NCBI RefSeq assembly: GCF_020085105.1
Contig: NC_058061.1
Coordinates: 7,349,284 to 7,413,283, forward strand
Reading direction: 5' to 3'
Origin: Siniperca chuatsi
Lineage: Eukaryota; Chordata; Actinopteri; Centrarchiformes; Sinipercidae
DNA: 64,000 bases
The position numbers were made by a program, and so were the translations under genes. Every line of letters starts with the position of its first letter. Position 1 is the stretch's first letter. Positions 11,401 to 23,394 of this stretch are shown here, in pieces. Below the pieces are notes generated by a model that was given only the letters and a program-made list of their open reading frames with translations, did no database searches and was not told the origin of the DNA.

Positions 11401-13155
11401 GCGAACACACACACACTTGTAATAGTCTGATAAGTGGAGCATTAATCAGTTTGTTCTAGCAGATAATGTTTGGTGACTTTCTGATAAGTCGTCATTGCTG
11501 TGTCTATATACGCACTTTTATTCTGTGGAGTTGTTGTAATTTATCAACAAATAACGCTGTCTGCACATTTGCAGGTTGTGCTCTATGGTACCATTAAAAG
11601 TTTTTTATTACAAAGAGAGATACCATTACAGAAATCTTAGCTATTTAAATGGAAATAGCTCACTGGCCATAAGTCTGATTCAGTATCTTACATATCGTCT
11701 TTTAAGTAGGAGAGTAACTGTTGCAGGTTTGGGGTCATGGTTCAGTACGTTCCCAGGAAACATAAGAAATGCTCACAGGATAACATTTTTGTCATTTATT
11801 TAAAAAAAAAAAAATGTATACATTAAATGTGTGCTCTTTTTTACAAGGATGGACCCATACTTGATTTTTGGGAGTGATACTCATAACAATATTTGAAAGT
11901 TTAAAAAATCTGATAACGATATATCAGCCAATGTACTTTTTTTACATAAACTAACATTTTTTTGATAGGATTCCTTAAATTTGGTTATTATGTAAGATTT
12001 TTTCAGTTGAAAAATCAACTTGTCAGTGCTCTCTGGTTGGCAAACTTTGTAATGGCGACACTGTTCCTAAATTACCTTAAACATATCTTTGGCATTTCTG
12101 TACTGCAATGTCTTGTTATTTATCAGCCGACATATACACCAATACGGATATATCTCTGATAATCGACCCGGCCGATGTATCAGTTGGGCTCTAGAAGGAC
12201 CAATATAGCACTTTCAGCAATCCCATATTCTGTACTGTAGAGTATGGTTACATGTCCGCAGCAGTAAACACTTCTGTGACATTGGTTTCTATTGCGTTGG
12301 AACTGTTTGAATCTGCAGTCAGAGGCTGCTGGAATGCTGTGGTTTGCCTTGTTCCAGTAATAGATAAACTTGGGTGATGGCTTAGCATATTTGATGTGTT
12401 TCCAGAGACATACCCAACTTCACTTGACCAATGTTGGCACAACTCACACTTCAGGATTTATATTGTGCACGTGCTAAGACATAGACCAAATTAGACTTGG
12501 TTCACGGGGAGTACAGAATCAAAAAAAGTTATGTACCAAACTGAATATCCTGTACCAAACGGTTTGGATACTCATACTGACACCCCTATTTTATAGAAAG
12601 GCCAACAAGATCGGACAGGATGTATCATGCAGAATTGAGCTATAGTTGGCACTAATTACTAGGGCTCCATTTATTTCTGCCTACAACAATTTTTATTACT
12701 ACTTTAATTACATCTAGTACAATAACAACAGTACTAGTCCTATCAGTAGTAATTGTACTTAATCCCTCCATTGTCTTTAACAGGTGCTAATGGAGGACAG
12801 GCTGACCAACCGGCTGCGTGAATCGCTCAACATCTTCGAGACCATCGTCAACAACCGCGTCTTTGTCAACGTTTCGATCATCCTCTTCCTCAACAAGACG
12901 GACCTGCTGGAGGAGAAGGTGAAGAGCGTTCCGCTCAAGGACTACTTTCCTGAATACACCGGGCAGGAGCACAGCCTGCCGGACATCCAGGCGTTCATGG
13001 TGGAGTGCTTCCGGGCCAAGAGACGCGATACCACCCAGAAGCCCCTGTACCACCACTTCACCACGGCCATCAACACGGAGAACATCAGGCTGGTGTTCCG
13101 GGACGTCAAGGACACCATCCTCCATGACAACCTCAAACAGCTCATGCTCCAATGA
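3680..13155 (+). CDS. gna13: Guanine nucleotide-binding protein subunit alpha-13
   Basis: G-alpha-13 is a G12/13-class GTPase at the inner plasma membrane; it couples GPCRs to RhoGEFs and Rho signalling. Coding exons are 3680-3962, 4892-5118, 8757-8807, 11155-11355 and 12784-13155. They join in frame to 377 codons plus stop, the same length as human GNA13. Cys14 and Cys18 match the palmitoylation cysteines. The P-loop GAGESGKS is at residues 55-62. The switch I arginine is kept within ARKPTKG, switch II reads [12 protein letters not shown], and the guanine motifs NKTD and TTAINTENI are present. The C terminus is LKQLMLQ. I chose the start at MADFLP by family match; it is the first ATG in the family frame and lies in a GC-rich segment. 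The longer upstream open frame is 5' UTR. Two teleost copies (gna13a/b) are known; I cannot assign which this is. Confidence 0.97.
3963..4891 (+). other. gna13 intron 1
   Basis: A GT-AG intron (gtaacc...ctccag) with AT-rich sequence and no gene. An open frame continues from exon 1 into it to about 4093, but splicing removes it. Confidence 0.85.
6033..7012. mobile_element. AT-rich element with inverted ends agggctgcaacta
   Basis: The left end reads agggctgcaactaac and the right end is its reverse complement (agttgcagccct). Between them are several segments rich in gattaat/atcgat motifs. The same sequence family recurs at about 16700-16990, 41566-41856, 45880-46010, 46439-47030, 48925-49090, 51780-52075 and from 55850. 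At about 980 bases this copy is probably several copies merged or nested. It is non-coding and non-autonomous. Confidence 0.6.
8382..8626. repeat. TG runs flanking a degenerate telomere-like repeat
   Basis: TG microsatellites at 8382-8424 and 8605-8626 bracket a segment containing atgttgtggggacata and attgtggggaatca, then a degenerate run of ttaggtt/ttaaggt/ttaggg units (about 8521-8595). This is a mobile-type fish repeat, not a true telomere. Confidence 0.7.
9045..9242. mobile_element. Short terminal-inverted-repeat element
   Basis: The ends read ccagggtatctgcagg and cctgcagaaaccctc, which are near reverse complements. The interior is AT-rich with repeated taaa/ttaaa motifs and has no coding capacity. 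The pattern is typical of a fish MITE. Confidence 0.6.
9657..10113. mobile_element. MITE with 23-bp inverted ends, Tc1/mariner-like
   Basis: The left end tacactcagtggccacttta and the right end taaagtggtcactgaatgta are near-perfect reverse complements over about 23 bases. Both ends begin with TA, as expected for Tc1/mariner-type insertion at TA. The 457-base interior has no transposase frame. Confidence 0.7.
10109..10424. mobile_element. Fold-back element in gna13 intron 3
   Basis: The two halves (about 10112-10205 and 10320-10424) are long imperfect reverse complements, sharing gtataagcagtata, acactataatgtagtta and aagtgtttattaat. It lies directly against the 9657-10113 element. Confidence 0.65.
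11356..12783 (+). other. gna13 intron 4, with a terminal repeat copy
   Basis: A 1.4-kb GT-AG intron. Its middle (about 11860-12196) contains gatatatcagcc, agccgacatatacacc and ggccgatgtatcagt, then gggctctag. This is a common fish repeat built on tatcggcc motifs. No gene is present. Confidence 0.75.
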
Positions 13156-15205
13156 CCCCTGTCAACCTGTGAAAATAGAGGACCTGAATGGGGACAAACC
13201 ACCCCCTAGCTCCTGATGAGGACTTGGGAGAGACCAGCCTCAGAAGAATCCGATAGCCGTCAGCATTGTTCTTCAGCCGTTTTTATATTAGTTTTTACTC
13301 TCCTCTTTGAAGAGTTGGCCTTCTTGTTTGGTAGGGGAACGAGTCAGTAGGACAGACTGTCTGTGGTTATAAAGAAAGACAAGCAGGCAGATTGGATGTT
13401 GGATAACATCTGATCTTGGCTGCTTCGCTTTGAGACACTCTCCTCTGGCCTGAGCACTGCCTTACAGCACAAGACTCGCCGGGGCTTTTCAACTCACAAG
13501 GCGCAGATGCCAGTGCCTGGCTGTGGAAACCAGCAAAACTTTTTACAAACCGGGCATATGGTCTCTAAACCAGATATACAACTTGCCAAGCAACACATAC
13601 AGGAATGGTGAAATAAGTACTTTTAACATGTAAGCAAATGAGTTAGATGGTCAATATGCACCAAGATCAGCTGTGCAAGAGTTGATTTGCCAGTTTGTGT
13701 CCAAGCACTGAATTAATTTAGTCCAAAATCACTCCATTATTTCTGTTGCACTCTCCAGTGCTGCTTTGTGAACGTTGTTTCGAAGCCCCTGTAGTGTATA
13801 AAAGGGTTTGTCAACTTGCTGATGATCTGGAGACTACACAATTGTCCTTTTTCTTCCTCATAATGCAGCACCGTTCCTCCCTCTTCCCGTCCTAGTCATA
13901 ACTTTTTCACGGTTCGAGATCAGCAGGTTGAAAGTGCTGACACAGAGCCAATTTTGCCGTGAAAAGGACCAGTTCATTGATGGTGAAAGCTCTCTGAACG
14001 GTTAAATATTTGGTGTAGAAAATGGCTCTAGCATTGGCACCTTGTCTGTGGAAAAATGTTAGAAAGGGGCACAACGGTGAGACTGAACCTACAATACCTT
14101 TCCATATAATGTCTTAAGGAGACCTAATCACTGTTTAAATCCTGCATTTGTGCCTGTGTCTCTGTAGAATTAAAGTTAATCTTAGCTGTCTTAAGCAGAT
14201 AATTAAGAAGTTTCCATGCAAGTTGCCCTATATTTTTGGTTGTTTAGAGGTCAAATTTAGCTTCATTGGCACATTAGGCAGATGTGCCAGCAAGTGAACA
14301 TGCAGTCCGCTGTTTTCTCAGGGTTGAATCAAAACCGGCATTATAGCTGATGTCATTGTTGGTGAACTAACTGAATAATCTAATCTTTATCTGGGTGGCA
14401 GAGCAGTGAAACTCAGACAGGCCTCAGTACAGTTAGCTGGGTAGTGTTTGGTACTGTATCCTCCTGGCTTTGACCCCTGAACTTTGACCCAGATCCCCCT
14501 CTCTCTCTTTGTTTTCATCTCTGATTAGATGCCTTGAAAAGGGACAGACCTCCCCCCGTTTGCCTGAATGATGAATGTCTGTTAATAGATGTACAGAGAT
14601 TTGCTCTAGATTGTCTGTCTGAATATACTGTAACCGGCATTGTTACAGCACTGTAACCGATATTGTGTTTTCACAATATCGTGCTGTTTAGGAGTTCCCT
14701 TTTAAAATACATTTTGAATTTGTAGGAAAGAAAATGTGGACCAAAAAAAGCTACTGCAGTTCAATACTTTTGTCAGCGACTGTATTCTGTAGGGGGCCAA
14801 TCTTTGTTAGAGGACAACTTCCAGGCACTGTTAAAATCTGTGTTTCTCTGCCAAATCACCCCATGCTTTCTTGGGACTGTTAACATTGACAGTCTGTAGT
14901 TTTTCTCCAAAAATAAAGCTCCTCTGAGCTTTAGTTTGCTTCTAGTTCTGGCTTTGTACATACTGTAATCTGTTGCCATGTAAATAATATTCAGGTTTAT
15001 CTCTGTATATGTAAATGGTTGTAGAAATGGCGTATGTTTTTCCATTCTGAATGTGTTTCAAATCACTGCTTTTTCCAATGAAGATGACCTTTTGATGTAG
15101 ATGTATTTTTGTGTAATTTCTTCCATCACCTTTTTGAAATTATTTCCTGTGCCAAGTGTCATGCCACTCTAACCCTACCAATAAAATACACTTTTCTAAT
15201 GAAAG
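13156..15205 (+). other. gna13 3' UTR
   Basis: About 2 kb of non-coding DNA follows the stop codon and ends near the AATAAA at 15180-15185. A second AATAAA-like site near 14912 could give a shorter transcript. Extent is inferred from the signals. Confidence 0.6.
15180..15185 (+). terminator. Polyadenylation signal AATAAA, gna13
   Basis: A canonical AATAAA about 2 kb after the gna13 stop, followed within 30 bases by a T/C-rich stretch (cccttctctctttatt), as expected for a downstream element. Confidence 0.6.
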
Positions 15206-16396
15206 TAGGCCCTTCTCTCTTTATTATACACATTACTAAATATATATTTTGCTTGAAATACATTTTGCTAAATATGCTAAGAGATATGTTACAAAATTAA
15301 CAACCAAAATTAGTATTTCTACATTACAAGTACACTTAAACTAAATATTCTTTGGATACATTTTCAAATATAAGTTGACAGTTAAATATACAGAGGTTTT
15401 AAATGAATGCTGAAAATATAAATGCATACGAGGTATGCTCCTCTCAGAAATCTGCTTCTTTCAATAAAATACAGATCTATTTCTTTGTATTTTGATGCAC
15501 ATATTAGTGTCCTCTTGGAGATAATTTAAAGTCAAACATGGTTCCTGGCATACTATTTGACAGAGATACTACTTGTTTCCTAAAACATTATGACAACTGA
15601 GCAACTCCATCTGCTGAGAAAGACCATGACATGTGGCTAAAAGCTTGACAAACATCAAGTAAGTGGATCTTGTGCTGAGATTTTTTTTGGTCAAACGAAT
15701 GGGCTAGTATTCTCCTCTCAGCATTTCCGAGAAACAGTTTCACATGCGTAACGAAACCGTTTTTTTTTTTTTTTTAATGAATTGAATGTCTTGTTCTGCC
15801 AAATTATATCGTGAACACTACTGTGGACAAATCAAAAACCCTCTGACAGAAACATCAAACGCTTTAGTGGGAATTTTGAGTGACTACCTCTCTATGATTT
15901 AGTGGTATGTTCGGGGATTTACACGAAGGCGGAAGCAGGCAGAAGTGAATCATCTCAATTTATGACGTAAGCAGGAAGTCGACGCGCCACACCCACTGAA
16001 CAGATCACTACATGATCATACACGTCTTTGATTAACTGTATCAGGCTGCCCCGTTATAACCCATCTCTTAGCAATCCAGTTTTAAAATATGCCGCTAAAT
16101 TATACAGCAATCATTTAAAGCAAATGTTGCTACATTTGTAGTCATTTACACTCAGGCTCCTAATGCGCTACCCAAAGGGTCTTTCCTCGCACAGTGACAG
16201 TTACGACAATGTGAAAACGTGTCAAACTAAAAGTCTAAACCTTCTCTGCTAAAAGTATTTCGAAGTGACACCACCACTGCGTAATAATGTGATAAATCAT
16301 GTCACTTTGCATCATTGTTGCCGCTGCCATAACTTCCCTGTTCAAAATTTGGGAACATGGTTCACCCTGATTGGCTGTTTTACAGACGCGTGCAAA
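15206..16396. other. gna13-mtnap1 intergenic region and mtnap1 promoter
   Basis: AT-rich spacer with a T tract near 15760-15775. Toward the right it holds a CRE-like tatgacgtaa (about 15961) and an inverted CCAAT box (gattggctg, about 16370) some 25 bases before the mtnap1 start codon. No TATA box is evident. Promoter assignment is inferred. Confidence 0.5.
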
Positions 16397-19300
16397 ATGA
16401 GCTCTGGTAAGTGTCACAAAATTGTTTTGTCATTAATAAAAGGAGACATCACGTGACCTAATCGCAACCAATATTATACGTGTTTATTTATATTGAGACT
16501 TACTGCACTGCTGAATGATGCAATACAGTGGGAGCTGCTGTAGAAAAGGCAAATCCTTCTAGGAGCACTTTTGACAAGGTGACACGGTCAGCCCCCACAG
16601 CAAAGAAAATGTGCCTCATGCAATAAATTATACAAACCGTACACTTCCTTTTAATCATATATTGGCCGATATTTAGTATTTTACAGTATCATAAGCGCAT
16701 ACATATTTAGAGCTAGTCGATCAACAGAAACTTAATCAGAAACTATTTTTTATAGTTTATTTATTGTTTCAGTCATTTTTCAAGCAAAAATACTGGTTCC
16801 AGCTCCTCAAATGTGCAGTTTTGATGCTTTTCTTTGCCATATGTATGATAGTAAACTGAATATCTTTAAGTTTTAGACTGCATTTTCACTATTTTCTCAT
16901 GTTTAATTGGAAAAACAGTCGATTAATCAAAAAAAAAACGATTAGGTTAATCGATTTAGTAAATAATTTAATAAAGTTTCATCCCTATACATATTGACCA
17001 CATCTAAACATAGAAGTGTTAGTGCCAGACTGTACTGGTTTTAACAGGAGAACTGCTCTGTCACTGTTTTTTCCCCCACAGAGGTGTGCCCATTCTGCGG
17101 GAAAACTTACAAAAGGTTGAAGAGTCACCTGCCACATTGCAAGGCAGCAGCCAGCTCCAAAACACCTCCAACCAAACATGATGTCACGGTGAATCAGACA
17201 ACATCATCTTCTCAGCTGGCCACAGCAGCCTCATCCGAACCAACAGCAAAGGGGGGAAAGTCCACACAGATGCTGTCAGTGACTGCAAGTCCACAATCAA
17301 AGAAGAGTAAAAAGGTGTCTGTGGTATCACCAGCACCACCGCAGTCATCATCACCAGCAACATCTTCGTCACAGTCATTGTCCCTGAGTTCTGCATCACT
17401 TCCACCAACAACTAAGAAGAAGAAACAGAAGCTGTCTGAACAAATCAAGACAACCAACATTCCCTCCTCTAACACAATTTCCCTCATCTCCTCCCCATCG
17501 CTATCTCTGTCTCCCGCCATCTCTAAGCCCAAAAAGAAGAGTCTGCGTGCTTTGATAGAAGCTGCAAAGTCGAAACAGGTTTCTAGACCCAGTGTAAGAG
17601 ACGACTCCTGGGTGGACAGCGAGGGGGAAATTGAGGATTTATCTGTGAATAAGATGCTCTTGAAATCAGGAAGTGGTCACCAGGCCAGGATTACCCTCCA
17701 GGATGTTAAAGCCACACTAGGCCGAGCTAACGCCGCACGTCAGTCCAGCAGGAAAAGCATCCTGAGCCAGATTGAAACTACTGATAATCTAAGCAGCAAA
17801 ATCAGACCTGGTACTAGTCTCACACCAGTTCCAAAGTCTCAACAAGCATCTTTAACCCCCCTTCGACATGATGTTTCTCCTCAGTCTGAACTAACCTCCC
17901 CTGCAACTCCCCTTCTTTCTGGCCATGTATCGTCCCAGGTGAGCCAAGCCACGTCCCCGCCACATACAGTCAGCATGAATGAGGGGCTGAAGGTGGGCCG
18001 TCACATGACCGGACTCCGCACATTATCACCATCACTCCCCCAGTTTTCCAGCCCGCATCTTTTCCCTCTCGCACCACAAACTCTGCCGGCGAGGGTGGAG
18101 ACACTGAGAGCTGCTGATGGGTTGACGATGGAGAAGTTGCAGCTTGAGGTCAGGAAACAAAACACTGCTGATAATGGAACTAAAGGTCAGTATTTGACAG
18201 TAAAAAGCAGGGAAGGGTATCGAACCTCAAAACTTTTGTCTGAAAACTACCAAAAGCTGGTCAAGCTTGTAGTCTTGTTTACTTATTCTTTGCTTTCAGT
18301 TTCTGATTTAAATGGTAATTTTGCTTACTGTGGACCTACTTCATTTAGGCAAAGTTCTTGTTTGCCTGACTGTGTCTAGACAACATCTAACATTTAAGAA
18401 TTTAGGCGCCTTTAGTTAGATAGTAAAAAGGGTTTTGTAGAAAAACATGTTTGTATTCCTCAAAGTGAGGTATTGAAAAAGCATCGTTTTGGTATCGGTA
18501 GTGATATTCAGGTATTGTATCGGCACTAGTATAGGAAAAATACAATACCCAGCCCTAGTGAAATGAAAGAGGATGTGTTTTGAGTGTGTATTTATCTGTG
18601 TCAGTGCATTAATTCTTTATGGATGTCATGAATTGTAGGTGCTCTGACACAGCGGAGTCTTGGACAGGTGAGACTGAGGGAGTTGCCTGAGTGGCTGGCC
18701 TGCAAAACTCCCAGCCATCCAAGAGATGTAGTGGAAATGGTGCAAAGAGGTGAATGTCACACACATCTCACACAAATACAAATATATGTATTACTCACAA
18801 AACACAGCAGTATGCCTAGGTACTGTTTTTTTCTGTGTGATTATATGCTTTTAAAGCAATCGTCCAACGTTTTGGGAAATGAGTTAGACAAGAAAATTGA
18901 TTCCACTCTTGTGCCTGTCTGTTAAATATGAAGCTACAGCTATCAGCCGATTAGCTTAGCTTAGCATAAAGACTGGAAACAGCTAGCCTGGCTCCATCTA
19001 AAGGTAACAAAATCCACCTGCCAGCACCTCTAAAGCTCACACATATACATCTTGTTTGTTTAATCCGTAAAAACGAAGTGTAAAAATTACAATTTGTGAT
19101 CTTGATGATGGCAAAGCTCCAGCTGTCCCTCAAGGACATAATCAGGCACAACACTCGCTCACTTGTAAAACCGCATCTTTTTTACACTTCGGTTTTTGTA
19201 AGGATTTAACAAATGACATATAACGTGTTAATCAGTGAGCTTTAGAGGTGCTGGTAGGTGGATTTTGTTACCTATGGACAGAGCTAGGCTAGCTGTTTCC

Positions 19301-19655
19301 CCCGTGTTTCCAGTCCTTGTGCTATGCTAAGCTAAGCTAACCGGCTGCTGGCTGTAGCCGTGAGAGTGGACGATTTCACATGTATCTTTTTCCTCTCCTC
19401 TTCTGTGCTTCCATCAGGCTGGCAGTGGTATTACAAGAGGTATATTGATGTGAAGAAAGGTGGTGTAGGTGGACTGGGCATGTTGTTAGCAGGATACTGT
19501 GTACTCAGCTACATCTGGAGCTACCCTCATATAAGTAAGTGTGTGGATTACTCTCAGTGTTGCTTTATGTAATGGGCTACATAGATTTGGAGAAAACTGG
19601 GCATGTTGATGGCTGTTTTTTTCCAGAGCGTGATCGCTGGAGGAAGTACCACTAA
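16397..19655 (+). CDS. mtnap1: Mitochondrial nucleoid-associated protein 1 (C17orf80)-like, with ATP synthase subunit f-like C terminus
   Basis: Five exons: 16397-16406, 17082-18185, 18639-18749, 19418-19534 and 19627-19655. They join in frame to 456 codons plus stop. The first coding exon is only 10 bases (MSS plus one base) but has an excellent donor (TCTG|GTAAGTG). Residues 5-22 form a C-x2-C-x9-H-x3-C zinc finger. Residues of about 25-370 are Ser/Thr/Pro/Lys-rich and probably disordered. From about residue 379 the protein reads LGQVRLRELPEWL, RGWQWYYKRYIDVKKGG, a 20-residue hydrophobic helix and KRDRWRKYH-end. This is the full pattern of ATP synthase subunit f (ATP5MF). The family's human member is reported to associate with mitochondrial DNA nucleoids; it is longer (about 600 aa). 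Membrane anchoring through the C-terminal helix is inferred. The gene follows gna13 on the same strand. Confidence 0.82.
16407..17081 (+). other. mtnap1 intron 1
   Basis: A 675-base GT-AG intron. An E-box (atcacgtgacc) lies near 16450. About 16700-16990 is a copy of the AT-rich fold-back family also seen at 6033-7012. No gene. Confidence 0.75.
18186..18638 (+). other. mtnap1 intron 2
   Basis: A 453-base GT-AG intron; the exon 2 frame reads on into it to about 18379. The segment 18470-18560 (gtatcggtagtgatattc, ending acccagccctag) resembles the end of a common fish interspersed repeat. Confidence 0.7.
18855..19375. mobile_element. Fold-back element with ttagcttagcttagcataa arms, copy A
   Basis: The left arm contains gattagcttagcttagcat, aaagactggaaacag, agctagcctggct, acaaaatccacct and cctctaaagctcac. 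The right arm carries the reverse complements in reverse order (gagctttagagg, aggtggattttgtta, gctatgctaagctaagcta). Each arm is about 150-200 bases. It fills most of the intron between the third and fourth mtnap1 exons and ends about 45 bases before the exon 4 acceptor. Confidence 0.8.
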
Positions 19656-22600
19656 GGCCAAGGGAAGATGTTTGGACAAGCGTGACTCCGTATGAGGAAA
19701 CAGCAGCTTTGGCAGAAGGAGGGTTCAGGACTTCTAGGAATCTATTCTGTTAATAATATATAATTAATCCAGATCCAAACATTTCCACAGGATTTATGTC
19801 TGATTAATGAAATTGCTACTGGTTTCTTGTCAACATGATAGCTCTCCCTGTCAGCCCATTCTGTTTTCTTCTCCAGGATTGGTGATCAAATAAGTCAACA
19901 ATTCAAAGCAAAAGTTCAACATTTTGTTAAATATGCTTATTTGTTTTAGAGTTGGATGCGAAGATCAATATGACTCATGCCTGTCAGTTAAATATGAAGC
20001 TACAGTCAGCAGCTGGTTAGCTTAGCTTAGCATAAGGGGAAACAGCTAGCCTGGCTCTGTCAAATGGTGACAAAATCCACCTACCAGCACCTTTTAAAAC
20101 TCACCAATTAACACCTTATATCTCGTTTGTTTAATTTGCACAAAAACTGAGGTGAAAAAATGACATTTTCTCTTTTTGCGGGGATACCACGACCAGTAAC
20201 TTCCTGGAGTCTCTGCTCAGAGCCAGGAAATAGTCCTTGACACATAGCCCCAGTAAAACGGCAAACTGTTGTTTTTACACTTACGTTTTTGTACAGATTA
20301 ATGAGCTTTAGAGGAGCAGGTAGGCAGATTTTGTTACCATTTTACAGAGCCAGGCTAGCTGTTTGCCCTGTTTCCAGTCTTTGCTGCTGGCTGTAGCCTC
20401 ATATTTAATGAACAGAAATGAGTCGCCAGAAAGTAAATAAGCAAATTTCCCAAAATGTCGAACTATTCCTATAACAACTGGAAGACTTGTGATCCTGATA
20501 CCAGTAGTTTCATTCTCAACTGTTTGCCCCTACATGGGCATCTAAAATGAAAGCACCTCACTGTGGCCTGTATAAATTGCCTTGTTATATTTTCTAATTA
20601 TTTATTTACTTATCTATGTTTATCTTATTTGGTTTGCTTTGTATCTTATTTTAGTTTGGGAAGGGAAAGAGAACTACTAAAAATTGTTTTATTGAGATTA
20701 TTTGGTCATCAGAGGCCATTTGTTACAGTCCCACTGTGTCCCCCTGGGGCTCCACTAGGTGTCATTGTTGTGTTGTGTTACCAAAACCAGAGGGGCTGGG
20801 CAGTTAAATGTTTGCTATGCAGAGTTTTCTTAGCTCCTTTGTGCAAAGGCATTGGTGCTGAGGTCCATGAGTGGATTAAAGGGAACCAACAGATTTTTAA
20901 CTTGATAAAATCTTACTCTGGCAGCCCAGATGTAGAGAAACATGAAATTCATGTTCTGACATCAGTATCTGTGAAAAGATCATATCTGTGCAGCAGAGGG
21001 TTACAAATCTGTTTTTCGTTTGCAAATGCTTCCCCTGTCACACGATGTTATTATGCATGCTTAGTCCATCAGTGCCAGTATGTGAACACTCGCAGAATAG
21101 TAATAGAGGGACGCTGGAGAGGTTCTCAGCTGGACTGGACCAGTTTTGTTATTGTATTCAAAATGAATTTATTGTTGACTCTCTTTGCTGCCGTAGTGAA
21201 CACACATTAGCTACAAATGAAGAAATGACAGTATTTTATAACGTTGTTTTCCTGACACCGCTTCTTAGCCAACACATTAAAAAATAATTTCCATTTTCTC
21301 ATGTTTTTGTTGTTTTTTTACATTCGTCTTTTTTCTCCATACAAAAATTATAAATATTTTGTGTTTCACTTTTCATTTTTATACAAAACCACAAACTATA
21401 CAAATCAACTCAGACAAAACAGTGAAAATGGAAGCAGAAAAACACAATCTCTGCACTGAAAATGGGGGAGAAAAAGCACAGTATGTTCCTACCAGACCCT
21501 CAGACACTGATATGCATCAAGATAACAATGTTTCACCAACACTGAACAAGTCCCTACTTTGTGCAAGTCTAAACTAACTTTCTTGTGGATATAAGTGCTA
21601 TAGAGGCACAAAGTCTTGCAGCAACCACTTGAAGGAGCAAATAAATCTCAATTGACTCTTACATATCATTAGAGATTTGCTTTCAAAGCAGAGAGCCCAG
21701 TTTTCTCGGTGTGCACTGGTAGATATATAAGAGGTCTATAGGCAGAGATACAGACAGGCAGGCTGCGATAGCCACTGGCACTCAAACACAAAATCTATCA
21801 CCCCATATAAAAGGCCTTCTGTCTGCTCCTGTAGCCTACTGGCAAGCATATTTCACAGACATGTATTTAGGAGAAAGGTGTCACTATCCAGAATCAACCC
21901 CAGGAGCATTTAACACATTTAACCTAAGCTTTGGTCCTGTGTTGGGTTTAGCAGAAATCCCCCTCTCACTTATACCACAGTGCAGATTTCTGTAGATTTA
22001 TTTGCAAAAATGTCATTCCAAAAACAGAAATACATGGTACTGTATATTTAGGATTCATTCTTCATCATCATGAAATATCACAGTTAAGTTTTGGTTCTAA
22101 AAACTAAATGAAAACTCAACAGAACCAGAACACAGTGGGAGCCCAAGTCATTTTAAGGGCACAGCTTCAGAGGAAACACTACAGCTTTACATTACAGTCA
22201 CAGGGCTGTTGTCACCAGCACAAAGACATAAAGATCTGACAGTGATTCTGGACAAGACCACACTCTCTCCTATTTTGAATTTTGGTTGCGCTGCTGAGAG
22301 TGAGATGAGAGGAAATGTGAGAAATGCTTGAAAAGAAACCTTGGAAAGTGAGAAAAACATCCTGGGGGACTGAGCGAACATTTAAGAATAAAGTCAAGAG
22401 TATGGCAATCAAACAACCGAACTACATGAAAACATAGTCACTGACCAGTGTGTATGTATGCAGATTAACACACACTAATAGACATGTCAAGGAAGTAAAG
22501 CATGGATAGATATGATCAATATATCGTTATACTGTATGCAGAAGGCAGACAAATATACGTACAATCAATGACCCTCCAGGGTCATTTAAACTAATGACGA

Positions 22601-23359
22601 TATTGTCATGTTCACAAAGCCGGGAACACATCACAACAAACAAAAACAGACATCTTTTTAAATGTCATTTCTAAAAAATGAGGAAATAAAAATCTAAATA
22701 AAAAAGATAAACATATTGTAATGTATCTTCCTCAATCTGAGGACTGAGCTCCCCTGACACAAACACACTGTGAAATGATAAAAGTGGTTGAGATCGAGAT
22801 TTATCTTGTGTCTGTGTCGGGGCTTGCATACCTTTAAGGTACAAAAGAAAAATGCCAAAGAAAATGTGACTTAAGCACAAGAAAAAAAGCATTGCTGAGT
22901 ACAGTAACACTACTATCTATGTCTATGTGACTAGTTTGACTGGTTTCTAGTGTGATTAAGAGGTTATCCTTGTTGCAGGCAGCTGAAAGCAGGCGAATAG
23001 ATTTTGGTTCAGTTCCAAATGTTCACATTCTGTTTAGCCTAGCATACACTGTATATCGACAAGAGCCTCATATTCATATAGTTCCTGAAATAAGCAACAG
23101 TATGTTTAGTGCAATTTGTCCTCTGAACCATGAATCTACTTAACACATTGTACTAAAGCATGTGTGTGTGTGTGCACTGTGCATGTTTATAATGCAGGAA
23201 GGAACTGAGTCAATGGATATTTTTTGACTAGAGCTTCTTCATGTAAACACTTCAAAATAAAAACCTACAATTAGGCACAGAGTCATCATTTTGTCCCTCC
23301 TCCTCATCCCTGTTTTTCAGCATAGGTAGTGGGGGTAATCAACTGGCACAAAATATTAA

Positions 23360-23394
<35 letters not shown>

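Noticed and set aside
20563-21210. A 215-codon plus-strand open frame in the mtnap1-bicral gap
   Set aside because: It starts with a compositionally biased Leu/Tyr/Phe stretch, resembles no family I know, has no promoter or splice context and sits where UTR sequence of both neighbours is expected.
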